NCBI RefSeq assembly: GCF_001428305.1
Contig: NZ_LMRZ01000007.1
Location: forward strand, 93,253-157,252
DNA length: 64,000 bases
Direction of reading: 5' to 3'
Source: Janibacter sp. Soil728
Lineage (GTDB): Bacteria > Actinomycetota > Actinomycetes > Actinomycetales > Dermatophilaceae
Below are positions 1 through 9,225 of the stretch, in pieces. The translations under genes and the position numbers were made by a program. Positions within the stretch are counted from its first letter, which is position 1, and each line of letters starts with the position of its first letter. A model generated the notes under the pieces. It did not search any database and was not told where the DNA came from. It saw only the letters and a list, made by a program, of their open reading frames with translations.

Positions 1-32
1 AAAGGTAGTCCAACCTACGAGGGGGATCCATC

Positions 33-62
33 GAGGGAGGCGACGTCTGCGTCGCCTCCCTC
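33..62. terminator. Perfect 13-bp hairpin
   Basis: Bases 33-45 are the exact reverse complement of 50-62, with the four-base loop TCTG. It lies about 70 bases beyond the last stop codon of the minus-strand surface-polysaccharide genes and probably ends that transcript. No T-run follows on the minus strand, so termination strength is uncertain. Bases 63-132 show no gene. Confidence 0.6.
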
Positions 63-132
63 TCGGTGCCTGCGTCCCGCGCGTACCTGCCGCCATCTCG
101 ATATGACGAAACAACGTCAGCGCCAACCAGAG

Positions 133-1259
133 CTATGGAGCACGTGAGCAAGCGTCTCCCTCCACCATCCGGCGCTGGAAGGCGCTCAGCAGGACCGACG
201 GATCGAAGGGCGGCTCTCCGGCCGGGCCGAAGGCGCTGATGAGGCTCTGCCGGGCGACGAAGGCATCGAGGCGGAAGAGGCCGGGGTCGAGGAAGGCGAA
301 GGTGTCCCGCGTGGCCTGGCTGCCCGTGACGAGCACCCGCACCCGCTGCGGGGTGCGGGTGAAACCGCCCGGCACGGTGACGATCTCGTGCAGGAACCCA
401 TCACGCAGGTGTGCTCGCACACCTACGGCCCGAGGATCTGCGTCGAGCAGCACGAGGGCGTTGTCACGCTGCAGGTGGCTGGAGATGACCGTGCCGTGAC
501 GGTCGACGACCTCGAACCGGGTGGTCACACCGCCGTAGCGGGAGGGGCGCCCCTCCCAGACGACGGTAGCTCGCGCGCTCCCGTCGGCCTCCCGGGTCGC
601 GGCGATGCTCGTGCGGCCGGCGATGTCGTCGACCTCGCCGCGGAGGTCGCTGCCGGGACATCGCAGTGACGCTTGCCCGCTCCAGCCCGAGCGCGACGCA
701 GAGGTAGTCGAGGACGGGACCCTCGTCGTAGTCGAGCAGGTCGGTCTGCGGGTTCCACACCATGGCTGAGGCGGGGACGTCGAGCCGCGCGCCGAGGAGC
801 ATGCAGGAGAAGCCGGCACCCGAGCCGCCCGCGAGCAGCACGGGGCGGTCGACCCGGCGCTGAAGATCCTCGAGCAGGCGAGGTGCCCCTGGACGTCCTC
901 GCCGGCGCGCCCGGCGTACCAGCCCAGACGCAGCACGGGGTCGACGGTGAGCGTCGGGTCGCTGATCGCGACGAAGGGGGTTTGCAGACTCATACCCAGG
1001 CCGATGCCGGAGAAGAACGGGCCGGGTCTCCCTTCCCGCTTGGACACCGCCCCGGACAGGACGAAGGGCACGCCACGACCGGTTGCGATCGTCGTGAAGT
1101 CGCCGGCAAGCATCATGTCGATGTGAGCGCCGGAGGGAGCATGACGACGTGCACCCCGGTCGACCATGTCGGGGCGGCGACGAACTGCTCGATGGACTTC
1201 CAACGGAGCACGTCCGGTAGGTACCTCGTGTAGTCGCTGTCCCCGGGCAGGGTGCTCAT
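133..1259 (-). pseudogene. Broken alpha/beta-hydrolase-like gene (three frameshifts)
   Basis: The reading starts at the ATG at 1259, which overlaps the stop of the upstream gene (ATGA), giving MSTLPGDSDYTRYLPDVLRW. Protein-like sequence then changes frame three times, at about 1128-1140, 865-885 and 650-670, and ends at 133. The joined product would be about 375 residues. The middle part, at about 840-770, holds VLLAGGSGAGFSCMLLG, a Gly-Ser-Gly-Ala-Gly elbow like the nucleophile turn of alpha/beta hydrolases. Codon use in all four pieces looks native, so decay is recent or the shifts are sequencing errors. As the third gene of the surface-glycan cluster it may have modified a polysaccharide or a lipid-linked intermediate. 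Family assignment is tentative. Confidence 0.6.
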
Positions 1260-3094
1260 GGCTGTGACTCGTCCCCGAACCACATGAGCATGGCGCTGGC
1301 CGAGTACAGGTGGCGCACCCGGGTGCGGTTCCAGGTGCCCGTGCGGGCGAGGTCCTGCAGGTACGACACGTTGACGACGTCGGTGTAGGTGCTCAGGTCG
1401 GTCTGCTCGAGGACCCGTCGCAGCACCGTCTGGGTCGACTCGAGGTTGACGGACTGCCAGTAGATGATGTCGAGCGCCTTGGCCCGTCGCAGGACGGTCT
1501 CGCGGCGCTCCGCCGACATCGGTGCCGGGGTGGGGCCGCTCGCGGGACGAGCGGGCTTCGTCGACCACGTGATCTGCCCGTCGGCGAAGGGCAGGCCGCG
1601 CCGCGGTCGTCGCTGCCGCCGGTACTCGATCGAGGAGCGATCCTTGTCGAAGGGGTACCGCGAGAGGTCGTGGCCGAAGGACTCGAGCAGGTCGTAGCCC
1701 AGGACGTTGGCCCGGCGGGCGAGCCCGGGGAGCTCGCACGCCGCTTGGAGCGCAGAGACGGAGTAGAGCGGGTTCACCCGTGCCCCGACACGGCTCCAGC
1801 TGAGCGAGGTGGCGCCCATGTGGTAACGGTTGCGCACGTCGGAGTAGTAGACGTCGCCGACGAAGTCGGCGGGCACGCCCGAGTCGTGGATGCCCGTGAG
1901 CAGATCGGTGAGGCGACCAGCGAGCAGATCGAAGGCGTGCGGGCTGAGGATGCCCTGGTCAGGGGCGGAGCCCACCATGGCGGTCATCAGCGCGTGCCCG
2001 TCGGCCCACGGGGATGGGCCCTGCCCGGGGATGGCGTGCGTGTAGAAGGAGCGGAAGAGCTCGCCGTAGCCGCCGCCGGCCGCGACGACATCGAGCGGGT
2101 CCTCAGTGCCGGTCGGCCCGACGTTGGACATGCCGGCGGTGTACCCGAGCAGAGCGAGCTGTTGGTCGGCGAAGCTGCCCAAGCGGTGCGGGACGAGCCC
2201 CGCCGACGGGGAGCGCACGAGCCCCAGCGTGCGGGCCAGGCCGTCGGCGACCTCACGGTCGCGGGACTCCGGCGGGCCGCTGCAGAAGAACTCGAAGCGG
2301 TCTTGCACACCCGCCTCGAGGATCGCGCCGAGCACCATGCGGGAGTCGAAGCCGCCGGTGAGGTGGGCGATGCGCTCCTCGGCCGGGGCTGCGGCGATGG
2401 CCGCGATCGAGTCGAGGACGTCGGCGCGCACCGAGGCCAGACCTTCGTAATAGCTGCGCGGCTCGTCGAGGACCGGCGCCACGTCGTAGCGGACCTCGCG
2501 CAGTTCGGCCGAGGTGATGTCGAGGTGGGTGAAGGTCGGGACTCGGCGCCCACCCTCGTGGCTCGTCTCGTAGAGCCCGCCGCTGCCGAAGACGGTGCGC
2601 TCGACCTGGTACATGAGGTCCTTGCCCGGGCGCAGTCCGAGGTCGTCGAGCACCTCGATCAGGGCGGCGTAGTCGGAGGAGAGGACCTGCACGCCGCCGA
2701 CCTCGTGGACGAAGACGGTGGCACCGCCGAGCGCGTCGGGCAGAACCACGAGCCGCTGGGTGGGGGCGTGCCACACGTAGGCGCAGGATGCCTGGCGCGC
2801 GTGCCGGCCCCACCAGTGGGCGAAGGTCACCGGATCACGCCCGCCCCACACCTGCTGGAGGTCCTCGCCGGAGCGCAGGAGCCGGCCGTCGGCGATCGCG
2901 ACGCCGTCGAGCGAGACGCGTCCCTCGGCACCGGTCGCCGTCTGCGCGCCACGCGACCAGCGCACGTGGAGGCCGTTGCTCAGCGTCATGAGGTCCGCGG
3001 GTCGTGGGAGCCCGTCGAGGGCGCCCACGACGACGACCGTCCCGGGGGCGATCCCGCCGTCGAGTGGGGCAGCATCCTTCGGTGTGAAGGTCAT
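1256..3094 (-). CDS. Asparagine-synthase-like protein without glutaminase cysteine
   Basis: This 612-residue protein has the two-part layout of class-II asparagine synthetases. Residues about 1-200 resemble the Ntn amidotransferase fold, but the protein begins MTFTPKD, so the catalytic Cys at position 2 is missing and glutamine hydrolysis is unlikely. The synthetase half carries the PP-loop variant HLTGGFDSRMVL at about residues 243-254, the pyrophosphatase motif that adenylates a carboxylate. Such proteins often sit in polysaccharide or peptidoglycan-modifying loci, where they amidate a sugar acid or similar group; that role here is inferred from context. It overlaps the glycosyltransferase upstream and the broken gene downstream by four bases each, so the three genes form one operon. 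Confidence 0.75.
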   Translation of the reverse strand: MTFTPKDAAPLDGGIAPGTVVVVGALDGLPRPADLMTLSNGLHVRWSRGAQTATGAEGRVSLDGVAIADGRLLRSGEDLQQVWGGRDPVTFAHWWGRHARQASCAYVWHAPTQRLVVLPDALGGATVFVHEVGGVQVLSSDYAALIEVLDDLGLRPGKDLMYQVERTVFGSGGLYETSHEGGRRVPTFTHLDITSAELREVRYDVAPVLDEPRSYYEGLASVRADVLDSIAAIAAAPAEERIAHLTGGFDSRMVLGAILEAGVQDRFEFFCSGPPESRDREVADGLARTLGLVRSPSAGLVPHRLGSFADQQLALLGYTAGMSNVGPTGTEDPLDVVAAGGGYGELFRSFYTHAIPGQGPSPWADGHALMTAMVGSAPDQGILSPHAFDLLAGRLTDLLTGIHDSGVPADFVGDVYYSDVRNRYHMGATSLSWSRVGARVNPLYSVSALQAACELPGLARRANVLGYDLLESFGHDLSRYPFDKDRSSIEYRRQRRPRRGLPFADGQITWSTKPARPASGPTPAPMSAERRETVLRRAKALDIIYWQSVNLESTQTVLRRVLEQTDLSTYTDVVNVSYLQDLARTGTWNRTRVRHLYSASAMLMWFGDESQP

Positions 3095-4944
3095 CGAGCC
3101 CGACCTCTTCGGATCGTGCCGAAGCCGTGGACGTCGGCGTTTGCCAGCATCTCTGCGTCACTCGCGTCCCACGTGTGCTCGCCGGCTCCGCGCCGCACCT
3201 GCTCGAACTCGAAGCGGTCTGCGGAGTACACCCGCCCGCCGGAGTCGACTACCCGCCGGAGCAGCTCGCTGTCCTCGCCGACCTGGCTGTCGGGGAAGCG
3301 GTGCTCCAGGGCGACTGGCCTCGGCATGACCATCGTCGGTCCGGCGACGAAGTCGGTGAACCGGTGCTCGCGCTCGGGGAAGCGCACGATGTGCACGCCC
3401 TGCTGCTGCAGGTGCATCTGGTGGGCCTGCTTGCCGACGACGTCAGCGCCGGAGTAGTCGAGCGCCTGCAGGCTGTCGAAGAGGTAGTACTCGCCGTAGA
3501 GGTCGTCGTCGTCCATCTTGGCGACCACGTCGCCGGTCGCTGCGTCGACGAGTCGGTTGAGGCACGCGCCGAGGCTCGCCTCCTGCTCGGCGTGCAGGAC
3601 GAGGAGGTCCTCGATGCCGTGTTCGGCGGCGAGCGAGCGCACCCGGGTCTCTTCGTCGAAGCCGTGCATGAGCAGAGCCAGCTGTACCCGGACGTCCCGC
3701 TGCTGCCCGACCTGGGCGATGACGTGCTCGAGCTGGTGCGGTCGGTTGGTCGACACGAGGGCCGTCACGGTGCGTGAGGTCCGCACGTGCTCCTGCAGCC
3801 CGATCTGGGCGAGCACGTCGTCGATGCGCGCGGCATAGGTGTGCTCGCGCCAGATGCGGCGCTGCGCGCGGTGGACCATGTGGTCGCGCAGCAGCGGGCT
3901 GCGCACCAGCGCACGCAGCATCCACTCGGCGTCCTTCGGCTCGCTGACCCGCACGACCTCGTCGTCGGGGAAGAACGCGTCGAGCGCGGGACTGGGCGTC
4001 GACACCACCGGGGTGCCGCACGCCGAGATCTCGAAGACCCGCCGTGCGCACATGCTGGGGCTGCCCACGACGGAGTTGACGTTGAGGAAGACCTTGAAGG
4101 ACCGGTAGGCCGTGAGCGTCTGCAGGTAGCTCAGCGACCCGACGACGCGCGCGTCGAGCGGCGGGGGGAACTGGTAGTTGGCGTCGCCGCCCGCGAAGCG
4201 GGAGAAGATCTCCAGCCCGTGCTCCATCCGCGAGGAGACCCGGTCGGCCGCGCCCAGCAGCAGATCCATCTGCTCGCGCCGCTCGGGGTACTTGTGCGCG
4301 AAGTACATGCCGGCGAAGGCGATGTCGCGGCTCGCGTGCCCTTGCTGGGGACGGATCGGGTTGTGAATCCGCTCCTGGGCCGCGAAGGGCATGACACCCA
4401 CCCTGTCGTGGCCCAGCCGCTCGCGGTACCGCGGCAGCATCTCGACGTCCGTCGTGAGCACGTGGTCGAAGATCGCGGCGGTGTCGACGAAGTCGTCGAA
4501 GTGAACCGGATCCTCCTTGCACCAGAAGACGGTGGGCACGCCGACGGACCGGCAGTGCTCGACCAGCGCCACGAGCTCGGCGGAGGGGGCCTTGCTGCCG
4601 GTGAGCTGGTAGCGCCACGTGCCGCCGTTGCCGTGCCACGCCGACTCGACGAAGAGCAGGTCGACGCCCCCTTCGACCTGGGTGCGCCACCCCGCTGGGG
4701 TGACCTCGATCTGCTGCCACTCCGGGGCCAGCGCCAGCCGGCTGAAGTCGTCGAGGACAACCGCCACGCGCAGGTCGGGGCGGCGCGGTGGACGTTGTGG
4801 GATCGGCCACTCCGGCAGCTCCGCGTCCTCCCGAACGGCGACCCCGCCCTGCTGCATCCGCTGGCGGCGGCGCCACGTGCGCACCTGTGAGATCCCGCCG
4901 TGGCGTAGGTGCCAGAAGGCGGAGCGCGCGGTGGACAACGACAT
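3091..4944 (-). CDS. Two-domain glycosyltransferase (CgeB-like GT plus GT-A)
   Basis: The 617-residue product starts at the ATG at 4944, preceded by a GGGGAAGG ribosome site; the frame is open further upstream but that part lies in the intergenic and opposite gene. The first half is a CgeB/GT-B type glycosyltransferase with VPTVFWCKEDPVHFDDF near residue 150 and a donor-binding RRVFEISACGTPVVS segment near residue 305. The second half, from about residue 390, is a GT-A fold domain with the metal-binding acidic run MDDDD near residue 477 and GEDSELLRR near residue 560. It should transfer two sugars in turn, or act as a short polymerase, at the inner face of the membrane. It is the first gene of the minus-strand surface-glycan operon. 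Confidence 0.8.
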   Translation of the reverse strand: MSLSTARSAFWHLRHGGISQVRTWRRRQRMQQGGVAVREDAELPEWPIPQRPPRRPDLRVAVVLDDFSRLALAPEWQQIEVTPAGWRTQVEGGVDLLFVESAWHGNGGTWRYQLTGSKAPSAELVALVEHCRSVGVPTVFWCKEDPVHFDDFVDTAAIFDHVLTTDVEMLPRYRERLGHDRVGVMPFAAQERIHNPIRPQQGHASRDIAFAGMYFAHKYPERREQMDLLLGAADRVSSRMEHGLEIFSRFAGGDANYQFPPPLDARVVGSLSYLQTLTAYRSFKVFLNVNSVVGSPSMCARRVFEISACGTPVVSTPSPALDAFFPDDEVVRVSEPKDAEWMLRALVRSPLLRDHMVHRAQRRIWREHTYAARIDDVLAQIGLQEHVRTSRTVTALVSTNRPHQLEHVIAQVGQQRDVRVQLALLMHGFDEETRVRSLAAEHGIEDLLVLHAEQEASLGACLNRLVDAATGDVVAKMDDDDLYGEYYLFDSLQALDYSGADVVGKQAHQMHLQQQGVHIVRFPEREHRFTDFVAGPTMVMPRPVALEHRFPDSQVGEDSELLRRVVDSGGRVYSADRFEFEQVRRGAGEHTWDASDAEMLANADVHGFGTIRRGRAR

Positions 4945-5044
4945 CTGACAGGCCTTCCCCGGGGAGCACTCGACCGGTGTCAACCTAGCCCCCACCCACC
5001 TTTGGCTGCGAACCCATGGGACGCGTGGGTCATACTGGTGTCTT

Positions 5045-6175
5045 GTGAGGCGCACACGTATGAAGGGGGTCATGACCGGTCTGGTCGTGGTCCTTGTCAA
5101 TGTTGCCCTCGTGGTGGGCCTCGTCGTGTGGCTCCAGGGGCGGCCCGACCTGTCGGCGGTGTCCGAGTCGTCGTCGACGACGGAGGCGCCGACCTCCTCG
5201 TCGTCCTCGTCCTCCTCCCCGACCTTCGCCGAGCCGGCGACAGTCCTCAAGGAGGACGAACATCCCTTCGTCGTCGTCCTCGGGGGCGACGAAGGCACGG
5301 GCGAGACGGGCTGGGTCCAGCGAATGGCGACGATCGCGCTCGAACGACCCCGCACGGTGAGCTACAGCGCTCTCGAGCCTTCCGACCCGACGAAGTACGC
5401 CGACCCGACCCGGTCCGGTACCGGCAAGCGCCTGTGGCTGCGCAACGGATCCGTCGCCGGCAGCTCGATCAGCTACGCCGCGAACAGGCTGCGCTTCCTC
5501 GTCGCGCGCAACGCTGACGTCGTCGTCATCAGCTTCCAGCCGACGACGACCAAGGGTCTGGACCGTGACCTCAACGACCTGCTCAAGAAGGTCCGCAGGC
5601 AGGCGCACGAAGCGACCGTGGCGATCGTCCTGCAGCCCGTCGCGGCGGACGGATCCGGTCGGACGGTCCGGGCGCGACAGGAGGCGTGGGCCGAGCGCAA
5701 CAGGGTGCCGACCATCGACGTCAACAAGGCCTTCGTCAAGGCCGAAGGCGTCCAGCTGCGGTCGGAGTGGGCCGACAGCCACCTCACCGAGCAGGGCGCC
5801 GACCTGTGGGCTCGGACGGTCCTCGACCGGCTCATCGGCCGCGGTCGCAAGGCCTCGAGCTCCACGACCGCCGCCGAGACGCCGACCGTGGTCCCCCCGA
5901 CAGAGGCGATCCCCGAGCCCACGACGACCGAGGTCCCGATCCCCGAGACGACCACGCAGGCGCCCGCCCCGACCCAGACGGCTCCCACCGACGTGCCGCC
6001 GACCTTCGTGCCGCCCAGCACCATTGCCCCCGAGCCGCCGCCCGCGGAGCCGACCTCGACCACCGAGTTGCCGCCGGTGGACCCAACGACGACGAGCGAC
6101 CCGACCTCCAGCGAGGACCTGACTCCCGGTGCGTCCACGATGGGGGAGAGCGCGGCCAGCGGCTCCGGAGGCTGA
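5045..6175 (+). CDS. Membrane-anchored SGNH-like protein with Pro/Thr-rich tail
   Basis: The 376-residue protein has one N-terminal membrane segment (about 9-30), a Ser/Thr linker, a globular domain (about 65-265) and a low-complexity Pro/Thr/Glu tail. The globular part starts FVVVLGGDEGTGETGW, where an SGNH hydrolase would have its GDS block, and ends with DSHLTEQGADLW, matching the Asp-x-x-His block V. The usual nucleophile Ser is not evident, so enzymatic activity is doubtful. Start choice: GTG 5045, with CATACT only eight bases upstream, suits a leaderless transcript; ATG 5060 is an alternative. It faces the glycosyltransferase operon across about 100 bases and probably acts on, or binds, surface glycan outside the membrane. 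Confidence 0.6.
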   Translation: MRRTRMKGVMTGLVVVLVNVALVVGLVVWLQGRPDLSAVSESSSTTEAPTSSSSSSSSPTFAEPATVLKEDEHPFVVVLGGDEGTGETGWVQRMATIALERPRTVSYSALEPSDPTKYADPTRSGTGKRLWLRNGSVAGSSISYAANRLRFLVARNADVVVISFQPTTTKGLDRDLNDLLKKVRRQAHEATVAIVLQPVAADGSGRTVRARQEAWAERNRVPTIDVNKAFVKAEGVQLRSEWADSHLTEQGADLWARTVLDRLIGRGRKASSSTTAAETPTVVPPTEAIPEPTTTEVPIPETTTQAPAPTQTAPTDVPPTFVPPSTIAPEPPPAEPTSTTELPPVDPTTTSDPTSSEDLTPGASTMGESAASGSGG

Positions 6176-6181
6176 ACCGCC

Positions 6182-9145
6182 TCACCCGACGTCGACGGCC
6201 ACCAGCCGGTCACCGGCTCCGACGACCAACCGGTCGCCGACCCGCACCAGGCCGCGGGCCGTGACCCCATGTCCCAGCGGGGTGGCGATGCGCAGGCTCA
6301 CCGGGTCGACCGCGTGCAGCCGGCCCCGGGCGCGCAGGTAGAGGTACCCACCGTGGCTCACCAGGTCGGTGTCGCGGTACGTGGGGCGGTCCGCGGTCGG
6401 CGTGGGGTCCACGGTGATCGAGCGCAGCGTCTCCCCGTTCGTCGGGTCGAGCTCGTGCAAGGTGCCCCCGTCGGCCGCCCAGAGCGTGCCCTGCGGGCCG
6501 ATGACGACGGCCCCCATCGACTGGGTCCCGTCGCCCGGCGCCACCGACCACAGCATCCGGTCAGCACGCGTGTCGTAGGCGAAGACTTGAGCCGTCGGTG
6601 TGATGGGCGTCGCGCCCAGCCCTCCCCAACGAGAGGTTCCGCCGTAGACGATTCCGTCGCGCGCCGCGAGGGAGACGATCGCCTGGCCTGGGACGATGTC
6701 GCGATTGAAGCTGCGCATGGTCGTCCCGTCGATCGTGCCGAGGCCGCCGCCGAGCGTGCCGTAGGCCGGGACGGTGCCCACGTAGACATGCTCTCCGTCG
6801 GTGGCAAACGCTGTCGGTCGGTCCTGCCACTGGGCGGCCCCCAGCGCGCTGACGAGAAGCGGGTTGCGGCCCGCCACGACCGGTTGCGCCGGGTCGTGCC
6901 GCCAGATGCGCGCACCTGTGTAGGTGCCGAGGTACTGCACGCCGCGCAGCGGGATCCCTCCTTCGAGCTCGCCGAGCTCTGGCGCTGCCTGCCCACTCAC
7001 GAGGGGCCGAGCGGAGCCTGTCGCGACGTCGACGACCGTGGGGTCGGAGCCTCCGTAACCGCTGACGAGGACCGTGCCGTCACTTCCTTCGACAACCGCC
7101 TTGAGCGGCAGCGCACCCGGCTGGAGGTGAAGGGAGAAGCGCCGGTCATCGGAGCTGTCCAGCAGGTGCGCGTAGATGATCTGCGCGGTCGGGTCCACCG
7201 CGATGAGCCACTCGCCGCTGGTCCCGTCGATCTTCGCGCGCACGATGTGGCGGTCGCGGCCGGCCTTCGTCGTCGTGGGCGGCCCGATCGTGGTGGTGCC
7301 GGTGCGGGAGTCCACCGACCGGACCCGACCCTCGGCGATGTAGTGGAAGCGTCCGCGGCTGTCGAGCGGTGTCGGGGTCTGGCCGGTGACGTTGGCGGGG
7401 ACGTCCCACGACCGTGCCGTCAGGTCGTAGAGGTGCCGCTCGGTCGGTCGTGGCGACCCGTCCGGGCGCGTGCCGGCGGGCACACGCACCGCGAGGTACC
7501 GGCCGAGCACATCAAGCTCGGTGATGACGCCCGAGGGGGTCCTGCCCGGCAGCGGGATGACGGTGCGTCGGCTGGGATGGTCCACGTCGACCCGGACGAC
7601 CGAGGGCTGCGAGGACCCCACGCCGACATAGACGTGGCGTTCGTCGACCGCGATGGTGCGGGCGTACTCCTGGCCCTGCCGCACGGCCCCGAGGTTGGTC
7701 GAGCGGCCCGTGTCGGGGTCGATGCGCCACAGCTCGCCGCGCGGGTAGCTGCCACCCCACACAGTCCCGTCGGGGGCGACGGCGAGGTCGAAGACGGTGG
7801 TGGCCGAAGGGGTCGGCTTCCCGAGGTCCTGCGCCGAGCCGGTACCGGGCGTCCACCGCAAGACCGTGCCACCGTCGCCGCCGACGTAGACCCGCCCGTC
7901 CGTGCCGACGACGACGGCGTGACCGTTGGTCGTCCCCGGCAGCGGGACCCGGTCCGTCAACCGCCCCGACTCGAGGTCGACGACCTGCAGCTCGGCGGGG
8001 GACCCAGTGACGACGGAAGCGACCTGTACTCGGCCCTCGTGGACAAAGACCGCGCTCGTGCGGGTGCGCGGCTCGCTCTGCAGCGGGCGCCCGAGGTCGC
8101 TGGTCGTGAAGGTCGGCTCCGGTGCCGGGGGAGTCGGGGTGAGGCTCAGGACGTCCCAGGAGGCAGTGCCGGTGCCGGCGACGGACGTCCTCGTCCGGAG
8201 TGCGGCGAATTGTGCGTTGTCCGGCGCGACGACGGCGCTCGACGTGAGGAGGCTCCAGCGGCCGACGGGACGCGTGCCCGAGAGGGTGTTCGTCCCGACC
8301 TGCTGACCTTCGTCGTCGTACCAGAGCACGTCGACGGCTGTGGTGCCGCTCACCGGGTGCACCCAGCCACGGAAGGTGTGGGTGACACCGGGCTGCACGC
8401 GCATGCTGTCGCTCGTAGCACTGGCGGCGCCGGTGGTGGTCTCGTCGGTCAGCAGCAGGGACCACCGGCCAAGACGCGCGCGGTCGAAGGAGCGGGTCGC
8501 CGACGTGCCGCCCGTGGTGCTGGTCTTCCATCCCAGCACGGGGTCGGAGCCGGCGTCGGCGGGAGCAGTCTCGAAGCCGGAGTTGGCCACGGACGAGTCG
8601 GTGACCGTCACCTCGTCCCACCATGCGCGACTCGCGCCGGCTCGGGTCGACGCGATCTGCAGCTCGCCGTAACGCGCGCCCTCCGGCGCGGTCAGGTCGA
8701 GCGAGACGCGCTGCCACGCGTCGATGGTGCCGGTGGTCGAGGTGGCGGCATGCCCGACCGTCGTGCCGCGCTCGTCGATCCACCGCACCCGCAACTGTTG
8801 GTGGCCGTCGGTCTGGAAGGCGCGTGCCCCGACATAGTGGTGCCGACCCGGCGCGGTCTCGAAGTACGACCACCGGGCCCGCGCGTCGCCCGAGCCGACC
8901 TCGTCGGCCACGAGCAGAGCGTGCCCGCCCGAAGACGCGTGCTCGCTGGACCGGATGAGCTCGCCCTGGGTAGGCGGTGACAAGGTCCAGGTCGGGTGGG
9001 TCGCGACGCGGGTCTCGAAGTCCTCGTAGGCCGCGTGGCCGATCACGGGTACCGGCGGGTCCTCGCACCAGAGCGCCCACGCGGTGAGCGCGGCGAGGGT
9101 GAGGACAAGCAGCACCGGGAGCGCCAGGAGACGTAGCGTCCTCAT
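6182..9145 (-). CDS. Exported jelly-roll plus beta-propeller protein
   Basis: The start was set at ATG 9145, giving a 987-residue protein with a clear export signal, MRTLRLLALPVLLVLTLAAL. A Cys follows at about residue 27, but the sequence before it (LTAWALWC) is a poor lipobox. Residues about 40-180 and 185-330 are two beta-rich domains like carbohydrate-binding jelly rolls (FETxPADAGSDPVLGWK style openings). From about 340 to the end, repeated V-Y-V-G and D-G-x-V/L-W strands mark one or two PQQ/YVTN-type beta propellers. No catalytic motif was recognised. It converges on the SGNH-like gene with only six bases between stops. A cell-wall glycan binding or scaffolding role is likely but inferred. 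Confidence 0.7.
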   Translation of the reverse strand: MRTLRLLALPVLLVLTLAALTAWALWCEDPPVPVIGHAAYEDFETRVATHPTWTLSPPTQGELIRSSEHASSGGHALLVADEVGSGDARARWSYFETAPGRHHYVGARAFQTDGHQQLRVRWIDERGTTVGHAATSTTGTIDAWQRVSLDLTAPEGARYGELQIASTRAGASRAWWDEVTVTDSSVANSGFETAPADAGSDPVLGWKTSTTGGTSATRSFDRARLGRWSLLLTDETTTGAASATSDSMRVQPGVTHTFRGWVHPVSGTTAVDVLWYDDEGQQVGTNTLSGTRPVGRWSLLTSSAVVAPDNAQFAALRTRTSVAGTGTASWDVLSLTPTPPAPEPTFTTSDLGRPLQSEPRTRTSAVFVHEGRVQVASVVTGSPAELQVVDLESGRLTDRVPLPGTTNGHAVVVGTDGRVYVGGDGGTVLRWTPGTGSAQDLGKPTPSATTVFDLAVAPDGTVWGGSYPRGELWRIDPDTGRSTNLGAVRQGQEYARTIAVDERHVYVGVGSSQPSVVRVDVDHPSRRTVIPLPGRTPSGVITELDVLGRYLAVRVPAGTRPDGSPRPTERHLYDLTARSWDVPANVTGQTPTPLDSRGRFHYIAEGRVRSVDSRTGTTTIGPPTTTKAGRDRHIVRAKIDGTSGEWLIAVDPTAQIIYAHLLDSSDDRRFSLHLQPGALPLKAVVEGSDGTVLVSGYGGSDPTVVDVATGSARPLVSGQAAPELGELEGGIPLRGVQYLGTYTGARIWRHDPAQPVVAGRNPLLVSALGAAQWQDRPTAFATDGEHVYVGTVPAYGTLGGGLGTIDGTTMRSFNRDIVPGQAIVSLAARDGIVYGGTSRWGGLGATPITPTAQVFAYDTRADRMLWSVAPGDGTQSMGAVVIGPQGTLWAADGGTLHELDPTNGETLRSITVDPTPTADRPTYRDTDLVSHGGYLYLRARGRLHAVDPVSLRIATPLGHGVTARGLVRVGDRLVVGAGDRLVAVDVG

Positions 9146-9225
9146 CTCAGCGGTGCTCCGAGCAGTGGGTGGTGGGGCCTCCGCGAGCCTAACCTCTGGT
9201 GCTGACTCCGGCGCGGTCGTGGCGC

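Noticed and set aside
133..1259. Programmed ribosomal frameshifting
   Set aside because: Three shifts at sites with no slippery heptamer or downstream structure; decay or sequencing error is simpler.
6269..8980. 900-codon open frame opposite the propeller protein
   Set aside because: Same codon-bias artefact; no start signal and no recognisable domain.
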